A stretch of DNA of 64,000 nt. Source: Closterium sp. NIES-65 (lineage: Eukaryota > Streptophyta > Zygnematophyceae > Desmidiales > Closteriaceae). Below are positions 57,840 through 64,000 of this stretch, piece after piece (position 1 is the first letter of the stretch; every line of letters begins with the position of its first letter). Under the pieces are notes generated by a model. The model worked only from the letters and a program-made list of their open reading frames with translations, was not told the origin of the DNA and made no database searches. The stretch lies in assembly GCA_948144175.1 (NCBI GenBank), contig CANXME010000553.1, positions 248,001 to 312,000 on the forward strand. The letters run 5' to 3'. Made by a program: the position numbers and the translations under genes.

Positions 57840-58915
57840 AGAAGAAGGAGAAGGGGAAGGAGAAGGGGAAGGAGAAGGGGATGGAGAAAGGGAAGGGGAA
57901 GGGGAAGGGGAAGGAGAAAATAGGAGTAGAAGGGGAAGGAGATGGCGAAGGAGAAGGGGAAGGATATTGGGAAGGAGAAGGCAAAGGAGAAGGGGAAGGG
58001 GAAGGGGAAGGGGAAGGCAAAGGAGAAGGGGAAGGGGAAGGCAAAGGAGAAGGGAAAGGGGAAGACGATGGAAAAGGCGAAGGAGAAAGAGAAGGGGAAG
58101 GAGAAAGGGAAAGGGATGGGGAAGGGGAACGGGAAGGAGAATGGGAAGTAGAAAGGGAAGGAGAAGGCGAAGGATAAGGATAAGGGGAAGGAGAATGGGA
58201 AGGAAAAGGGGAAGGAGAAGGGGAAGGATAAGGGGAAGGAGAAGGCGAAGGAGAAGGGGAAAGAGAATGGGAAGGAGAAGGGGAATGACAAGGCGAAGGA
58301 TAAGGGGAAGGAGAAGGGGAATGAGAAGGGGAGGGAGAATGGGAAGTAGAAGGGGAAGGAGAAGGCAAAGGATAAGGGGAAGGAGAATGGGAAGGAGAAG
58401 GGGAATGAGAAGGCGAAAGCTAAGGGGAAGGAGAAGAAGAATGAGAAGGGGAAGGAGAAAGGGAAAGGGAAGGGGAAGCAGAAGAGCCTGGCGAAGGACA
58501 ATGCGAAGGAGAAGGCAAAGGAGAAGGGGAAGGGGAAGGCAAAGGAGAAGGGGAAGGGGAAGGCAAAGGAGAAAGGGAAAGGGGAAGGCGATGGACAAGG
58601 CGAAGGAGAAAGAGAAGGGGAAGGAGAAAGGGAAAGGGAAGGGGAAGGGGAACGGGAAGGAGAATGGGAAGTAGAAAGGGAAGGAGAAGGCGAAGGATAA
58701 GGATAAGGGGAAGGAGAATGGGAAGGAAAAGGGGAAGGAGAAGGGGAAGGATAAGGGGAAGGAGAAGGCGAAGGAGAAGGGGAAAGAGAATGGGAAGGAG
58801 AAGGGGAATGACAAGGCGAAGGATAAGGGGAAGGAGAAGGGGAATGAGAAGGGGAGGGAGAATGGGAAGTAGAAGGGGAAGGAGAAGGCAAAGGAGGCGG
58901 CTAAGGCACTGCCCG
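57840..58915. repeat. Purine-only repeat block inside the MULE, with an internal direct duplication
   Basis: Almost pure purine (GAAGGGGAAGGA and GGCAAAGGAGAA units) for about 1.07 kb. A longer segment, roughly 58012-58371, recurs at about 58532-58894 (offset 523 bp in the shared part) with only a few differences, so the block grew by segmental duplication. Reading frames (Lys/Glu/Gly, Arg-rich, or antisense Pro/Phe/Ser-rich) are repeat artefacts. The hAT-like frame appears to run out of this block. Confidence 0.88.
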
Positions 58916-60343
58916 AGCTTGGCATCATCGACGCGGTCATCCGCGCATTGGCGGAAGATCTCGGCAGATCCAGCAACCACAACCGCAAGTTCAAGGAGCT
59001 GCACGAGGTTTTCACGCACACCAACCTCGAGGTCCAAAGGATCCACTCCGTCCGCTGGCTGAGTCGGGGCGATGCTATCGCCCGATTCGTCCGCGTTTTC
59101 CCAGCGGGCATCGTTATGCTCGAGGAGACGGACAAGACTATGTACCAGTTGGTGACGTCGTTCAAGTTTCATTTCTTCCTGTTCTTCTTGGCAGATGTGC
59201 ACACGGCACTCAACGCGCTCAACCTGCTATTCCAGAAGCGTCAGGTGAGGTGTTGAGTTACATAGTGCTTTTGTCTTCTTCTCCCAGTTACTTATCTTTT
59301 GTTTCGGTGTACCTATTCTCCCCCTATCCTCTCGCGCGGCACGCCTCCCCCGACTGCCGTGAAATGACTGTGGAGGGGGTGGACAAGGATGGTGAGGCCC
59401 GGGTACACAAGTTCCAGCTGCACGAGGAGGCCGTGAAGGGATACACCACCAGCAGCGGGGACATGCAAGGCTGCTACACCTGCTGCCGCTCCTTCGCCCG
59501 CGAGCTGGTGTACAGCCTCGAGCTGCGCTTGGGAGACCTGACGCGCTTGAACGGGGTGAAGCTCTTCATGCCCCGCTCGTGGCCGAGGGGCGTCGAGGCT
59601 AGAGACGCCAAGTGCAAGGAGCACCTGCACGGCCTCGTCCATCTGTTCTAGGCCAAGAACCGGGACACGATCTTGCCAGGTGAGCTAGAAAGAGAACCCC
59701 AATGCTCTGCGTATATGCGTTGCCGTTTCCGTGGTTGCGTTATTCCCATGTTGAGAGCTTGACTTTCTACCCGGTTGTGCTCTCCTGTTTGGCAGGTGTC
59801 CAGAAGCGTGCAGCTCGAGCGGAGCTGCGCACGTTCCTGCCGGTGCTCTCCACTGCGCCCAAGGAAGAGCAGCCCTTTCACGCAGGTTTGAAGGCCATCT
59901 TGCAGACCAGCTACCCCAACTTAGTCCGTCTGTGGGCTGCCGTCGCTGTTCTGCCGCGCAGCACAGTCGAGTGCGAGCGCGGGTTTTCCCGGCAGAATGT
60001 GATAAAGTCATGGCGCCGGACGAGTCTCTGCAACGCCAAGCTGGGAGATTTGATGGCAATATCGCTGCTCGACTACGACATGGACAGGGATAAGGTGGTG
60101 GACATCTGGCGGAGCACCGGGAAAAGGCGTCCCACCAAGCGCAAGGAGCAAGCTGCGCCAGAGAAGAAGCGGGCCAAGGCCAAGTTTGTTAAGGGGAGTG
60201 GCCGCCGGCTGGTGCAGGTGGAGGAGGAACTAGATGAGGGCATGAAGGGTTCTGCAGGCGCTGACAGTGAGAGTGATGATGATGGCAGCAGTAGCAGTGG
60301 TGATGATGCGAGCGTTTCTTCTTCAGATGATGACATGAGCTAG
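58909..60343 (+). pseudogene. hAT-type transposase-like gene fragment (ZNF862-like) carried by the MULE
   Basis: Reads as at least three exons. The first (about 58909-59244) reads LGIIDAVIRALAEDLGRS, then KFKELHEVFTHTNLEVQRIHSVRWLSRGDA, and is followed by GTGAGG. The second (about 59350-59680) reads TVEGVDKDGEARVHKFQLHE and ends at GTGAGC; its 5' limit is unclear. The third is 59796-60343, after TTTGGCAG. The last exon has the hAT C-terminal dimerisation signature (LWAAVAVLPRSTVECERGFS, then NVIKSWRRTSLCNAKLGDLM) and a Lys-rich then acidic Ser/Asp tail. The BED finger and the first half of the catalytic domain are missing, replaced by purine repeat. The middle exon carries an in-frame TAG (59649-59651). 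It is probably a captured fragment, either of a hAT transposase or of a domesticated hAT-derived host gene. Confidence 0.7.
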
Positions 60344-60526
60344 TTAGCTAGTTAGTACTTAGGTATATTTATTTTGGACTTTCTTACACTAAAGGATCAG
60401 TACAGTGAAAATTTTTACACTGACAGAATCAGTATATTGAAAACCACCAACGCTGATTTGGACAGCTGGTTGGCAGGGGCACGCTGATCCATCAGCATAC
60501 CCTCAAACCAATCTGAGGGCCTGATC

Positions 60527-61260
60527 GCAATTGATTTGCATATATAATCAATCGCTTGTGCGCAGGACGTGTCCAATCTGTTCATGGTTAGCCATGCATA
60601 CCACACTGAGCTGTATCGAGCCTTCTTTTTAATTCTATACAACCGGTTTTTGTACTAATCGGTCCTACTATGTTCCTAGGTGAGGTTGTCCAGTTTTGAG
60701 ATGACTCGCAATTGATTTGCATATGTAATCAAGCCTTAGTGTGCATGACGGTTCAAGACTGTTCAAGGATGGCCATTCACATCACCTCTGCAGTTTAGGG
60801 CCCTCTAAGATTAATAGCTCCCATTCATTAATACTAATAGCCCCTACTATGTGTCTAGGTGAGACGGTTCGGATTGGACATGATTCGCAATAGATTTGGA
60901 TAGGTAGTCAACTGACAGTGCGCATAAGGGGTCAAACCTGTATAAGGATAGCGATTCATAACACTTTCAACTGCTTAGTGCCCTTGTTATACCAATAGCC
61001 CCTACTATGTATATAGGTGAGGCTATACGGTTTTTTGTTATGCAATGGCAATTGATTTGCATAAATAGTCAAGTGTTCGTGCGTAGTACGAAAGAAACGT
61101 GTTCAAGGATAACCATTAATACTACTCTCAGCTGAATAGTGCCCTTTGTGATTTCTTTAAGATTCCGTTGTTAAAACCAATGCCCCTTCTCTATATGCCT
61201 CCAGAGGAGGCGGGGTTTTGAGATCAATCGCAAGTGTTAACATAGGTAAACACGCGTCTA
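60527..61260. repeat. Diverged tandem array of about 180-bp units, MULE subterminal region
   Basis: The motif GCAATTGATTTGCATA with a TAATCAA-like follow-on recurs at 60527, 60708, 60887, 61048 and 61230 (spacings 181, 179, 161, 182). A second motif, CCTACTATGTNNNTAGGTGAG, recurs near 60664, 60843, 61004 and (weakly) 61183. Between them each unit has a TTCAAGGATRGCCATTCA-like stretch. There are about four to five diverged copies. They do not encode anything evident and may be transposase-binding or structural repeats near the right end. Confidence 0.78.
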
Positions 61261-61692
61261 TGCATACGACGTACGGATATGGTGATTCGATCAAATTTGC
61301 TAAGTCAGGAGCTATGGTTGTCTTATTGGCCATAATAAATGCATATGAAGTTGTAAATATACTAAAAAGAAACGTGCTTATGGTCCCTCTTCAGTGTCTC
61401 GTTCGTCGTTTCGTAGAGTCTCGTGTTGTAGTAAGCATATCAAGTTGCTTGATAAAATGACGATTTTAAAATCAGGTAAGTACTACCGTATGCTTTATTA
61501 CGGTAATGCATTAAGGATATCGAAGACGCACTACCAAACTCAATACCCTCATTTCCCGCGATATTCATATTCATCTACGAATCAACCATCTATCTAATCT
61601 GAGACTTGTTTTTTTTTAACGCCCATGTGCAAAATCGCGTTTCTGTAATGTGTGTCTGAAACCACTGACGGAAACAGTCACACGGTAGACCA
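61261..61692. other. MULE interior before the right TIR, no gene recognised
   Basis: AT-rich sequence with no domain or further repeat seen. Confidence 0.4.
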
Positions 61693-62046
61693 GACGGAAT
61701 GCTAGAGTTCTCCGTTTCCGTCTGGCGAGCTGGGCCTGTGTTTCGAAATCTAGGGCGCGACAAACTAGCTCAACAGATTTCGGAACAGTGGCAGCCGAGC
61801 CACCCAGAGTGAGGATTCGATTTGGCAGAAGGGACAAAAGTCAACTGTGCACAGTTGACAAGTTGCTCAGTGCAGTAGTTGGCATGGAAACTTGTGCCAC
61901 GTGGGTGAATGTGGGGAAGAGTTCTGTGTTGTTTCTATAATTCCTCTGTCTGAGGCACGGAGGGGCGGAAAGTGCCCCCCGCTGGCACTGTAGCTCCCTA
62001 CAAAGCGCGGGGTCCCTAGTGGTACCCCCGCGAAAGCTACTTACCC
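61693..62046 (-). repeat. Right terminal inverted repeat of the MULE
   Basis: 354 bp, ending AAGCTACTTACCC. It is the reverse complement of 51431-51784 with about 3 mismatches. Confidence 0.95.
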
Positions 62047-62055
62047 AAAAAAGTT
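62047..62055. repeat. Right target site duplication of the MULE
   Basis: AAAAAAGTT, identical to 51422-51430. Confidence 0.9.
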
Positions 62056-62470
62056 GGGAGGTGTTAACACCTTCCCTCCCGAACCAGGGTGGTTACCAGT
62101 TGTCCACCTGCAAAACGTGATGAAGTCGCAGGCAGCTCAGGGAGGTGTCGCTCGTTTCCTGCGCAACCTCTCTGGCCGAGGTGTGCACACCAAACTCGAA
62201 ATATGTATTTCAGGTCGACAGAAACTGCCTAGTCTGATCAGCTAGAGCCGCAGCCATAGCTTAGAACAGCTAGGCTCCAGCCCCATTCCAGCCCCAGGTC
62301 TCTTATTTCCGCCTTACTCTTTAGGACTATTACTCCATTCCGTAAATGCCAGGGATAAACTTTTCGCTATTCTAGGGCACGTTTTTACTCGATCGACATA
62401 GCTAGCCGTGCCCATGGATGCACATAGGCTCGTCGCCCTGGTTGCACCTCACCATCGCCCACCGCATCGA
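62056..62470. other. Flank of the MULE, no gene recognised
   Basis: Short open frames only. This sequence would have been contiguous with the region before 51422 before the MULE inserted. No domain was seen. Confidence 0.4.
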
Positions 62471-62569
62471 TGTCGCCCCTGTTCATAGCCGCAGCGTCCT
62501 CTCTGTCCGCGTTTCAAAGATTTTATTCTATTACTTCGTCCCATTCGCTTCTTCTCCCCGATCCCCTTC

Positions 62570-63110
62570 CGTCCCACACACGCACTCCCCTCCATCGCTC
62601 ACGCATCCTCGCTCCAACGAGCACGCTCCCTCCCCTCCCGTCTCCTTTGCGCAATCCCCATTGTTGCGCACGCTCGCTTCCCAGGGTTGCGGATTACAAA
62701 TTCCTTCCGTCGCCCACGCGCACTCCGTGCCCGCCGCGCGCACTCCCTTCCGCCGCCCCCGCCCAAGACCTTCCCGTCGCCCACGCTCACTCGCTTCCCA
62801 TCGCCTTCGCGCAATCGTTCCGTCGCCCACTCTCACTCACTTCCGTCGCCTGCGCTCACTCCCGTCGCCCGCGCTCACTCCCTTCCCGTCGCCCACGCTC
62901 ACACCCTTCCCATCGCCTTCGCGCAATCCTTCGGTCGCACACGCTCACCCCCGCTCGTCGCACACGGCCAATTCCCTTCGTCCCACGCTCACTCCTCCCC
63001 GTCGCGCACGCTCTCTCCCCATCCGTCGCCCACGCTCACTGCCCGTACGTCGCACGCTCTCACTCCCTTTTGTCGCCCACGCTCACCCCCCTCCCGTCGC
63101 CTTCGCTCAC
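62570..63110. repeat. 24-bp CGTCGCCCACGCTCACTCCC minisatellite
   Basis: Imperfect units of about 24 bp (CGTCGCCCACGCTCACTCCC plus TTCC) repeat over about 500 bp. Arg/Ser/Pro/His-rich frames are open in several phases and are not called as genes. Confidence 0.8.
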
Positions 63111-63117
63111 TCTCTCC

Positions 63118-63318
63118 CGTCCCCTTTCTCCCTTCTCATCTCCACCCTTTCTCCCTTCTCATCTCCACCCTTTCTCCCTTCTCATCTCCACCCTTTCTCC
63201 CTTCTCATCTCCACCCTTTCTCCCTTCTCATCTCCACCCTTTCTCCCTTCTCATCTCCACCCTTTCTCCCTTCTCATCTCCACCCTTTCTCCCTTCTCAT
63301 CTCCACCCTTTCTCCCTT
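63118..63318. repeat. 23-bp CTCATCTCCACCCTTTCTCC minisatellite
   Basis: About eight or nine nearly identical 23-bp units (CTCATCTCCACCCTTTCTCC plus CTT). It ends in CTTCAG, an acceptor-like site, followed by non-repetitive sequence at 63321. Confidence 0.9.
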
Positions 63319-63320
63319 CA

Positions 63321-63376
63321 GGCTGGAGTTAGAGTCAGCGCATGCAGCGTACGACAGGGCAACGGTTTATTTCCAG
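63321..63376 (+). other. Possible short host exon between minisatellites
   Basis: A non-repetitive 56-bp stretch is bounded by a pyrimidine-rich CTTCAG and a CCAG/GTGCAG donor-like site. One frame reads LELESAHAAYDRATVYFQ, which looks like a helical coding segment. A similar island at about 63651-63720 follows a CCCTCAG site. These could be small exons of a gene extending past the window. The family is not recognised. Confidence 0.3.
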
Positions 63377-64000
63377 GTGCAGAGCCATCCCTCACCTCCG
63401 CATCCCTCACCTCCCCATCCCTCACATCCCCATCCCTCACATCCCCATCCCTCACATCCCCATCCCTCACATCCCCATGCCGCATCTCCCCGTCCCTCAC
63501 CTCCCCATGCCTCTCCTCCCCATCCCTCACCTCCCCATCCTTGCTGCTGTTGCTGTAAATGATGCGGAAACCCGCCCTGTGTGCCCCTCCCCGCGTCACC
63601 ATCCCCGCCTCTCCCCCGTCAACCCCATCCCATCCCTTGCCCTCAGGGATGGGGTGGACGCGAGGTGGAGGAGTGGGGGCGAGTCGTCGTGCTGAGTCGG
63701 GGGCGCCGCGACACCGTGGGAGGCACCATTTCTGCCCCACCCCTTTCCGCCCAAACCCCTTTCCGCCCCACCCCTTTCCGCCCCACCCCATTCCGCCCCA
63801 CCCCATTCCGCCCCACCCCATTCCGCCCCAACCCAGTCTGCCCCACCCCATCTCCTCCCCACCCCTTTCCGCCTCACTCCATTCCGTCTCAACAAGATCC
63901 CCCTGTTTCCCTTCCCGATCGCCCTCTCCCTTATTTCCCTCTATAGCCTCGATCCTATTTTCCCCCAGCCCCCTCTCCCCTGTTTACCCCCTTCCCGCCC
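63377..64000. repeat. CATCCCTCACCTCCC and CCCCACCCCTTTCCG repeats
   Basis: Tandem 12-bp CATCCCTCACMT-CCC units (63390-63530) and 15-bp CCCCACCCCATTCCG-type units (63735-63880), with a C-rich tail to the window end. Frames here are repeat artefacts. Confidence 0.8.

Larger units (their letters stand above)
51431..62046 (+). mobile_element. Complete Mutator-like (MULE) DNA transposon, 10.6 kb
   Basis: Terminal inverted repeats of 354 bp (51431-51784 and 61693-62046) start GGGTAAGTAGCTTTCGCGGG and agree at all but about 3 positions. The element is flanked by a perfect 9-bp target duplication AAAAAAGTT (51422-51430 and 62047-62055), the size typical of Mutator. Inside, in order: a spliced MULE transposase gene (52484-57239), a purine-rich repeat block (57840-58915), a hAT-like gene fragment (58909-60343) and a diverged tandem array (60527-61260). 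High TIR identity and an open transposase frame suggest a recently mobile, possibly autonomous element. Confidence 0.95.

Noticed and set aside
57783-59165. 460-codon antisense frame rich in Phe/Pro/Leu across the purine block
   Set aside because: Produced by the purine repeat read on the other strand; its non-repeat part is antisense to the hAT-like exon.
51431-62046. Reading the long inverted repeats as a helitron or foldback element
   Set aside because: Clear MULE DDE transposase, a 9-bp target duplication and symmetrical 354-bp TIRs fit Mutator. Helitrons have neither TIRs nor target duplications.

Overview
The window looks like nuclear DNA of a GC-rich, repeat-rich streptophyte, most likely a charophyte green alga. 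The basis is plant-type gene architectures (a kinase/macro/HIT/zinc-finger protein of the Arabidopsis bHLH140 type, a PADRE/DUF4228 gene, a plastid-type UVR + SnoaL-like protein), GT-AG introns, abundant Ty1/copia and Ty3 chromovirus elements and very long simple repeats. The gag-pol spacer repeats of the copia elements remind me of those in Closterium (Zygnematophyceae); that genus-level guess is from memory and is inference only.

Layout. Bases 1-5640 hold a nest of decayed Ty1/copia copies: one broken copy sits inside an older one, followed by a stray LTR. Bases 5640-12500 are mostly low-complexity purine, pyrimidine and minisatellite DNA. A small secreted fasciclin-type gene lies on the minus strand (12523-13423). 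After about 3.9 kb with no recognisable gene comes a clean six-exon elongation factor 1B gene (17314-19384, minus). A degenerate tRNA and a broken Ty3/gypsy chromovirus with about 2 percent divergent LTRs follow (19735-25274).

Bases 26043-36855 are one ten-exon gene for an aprataxin-like DNA-repair protein. Its macro-to-HIT linker has grown to roughly 1000 residues, and the 5' ends of two exons are tandemly duplicated. An F-box/kelch gene (37465-39118, plus) and a UVR + SnoaL-like gene (39442-41257, minus) converge on each other. A tRNA-Gln(CUG) lies just upstream of the latter on the opposite strand.

A PADRE-domain gene (from 42582) has been split by a young, whole-looking copia element (43041-50499; identical 136-bp LTRs, 5-bp target duplication). 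Bases 51431-62046 are a complete Mutator-like DNA transposon with 354-bp terminal inverted repeats and a 9-bp target duplication. It carries a spliced transposase with a large repeat-rich tail, a captured hAT-like gene fragment, a kilobase of purine repeat and a subterminal array of about 180-bp repeats. The last 2 kb are pyrimidine-rich minisatellites.

The host genes are unrelated housekeeping and regulatory genes with no operon-like organisation. The striking content is how mobile elements and slippage-type repeats have reshaped them: exon-end duplications, a linker expansion, and a very recent insertion into a reading frame. All exon models were derived by hand from splice motifs and reading phase.
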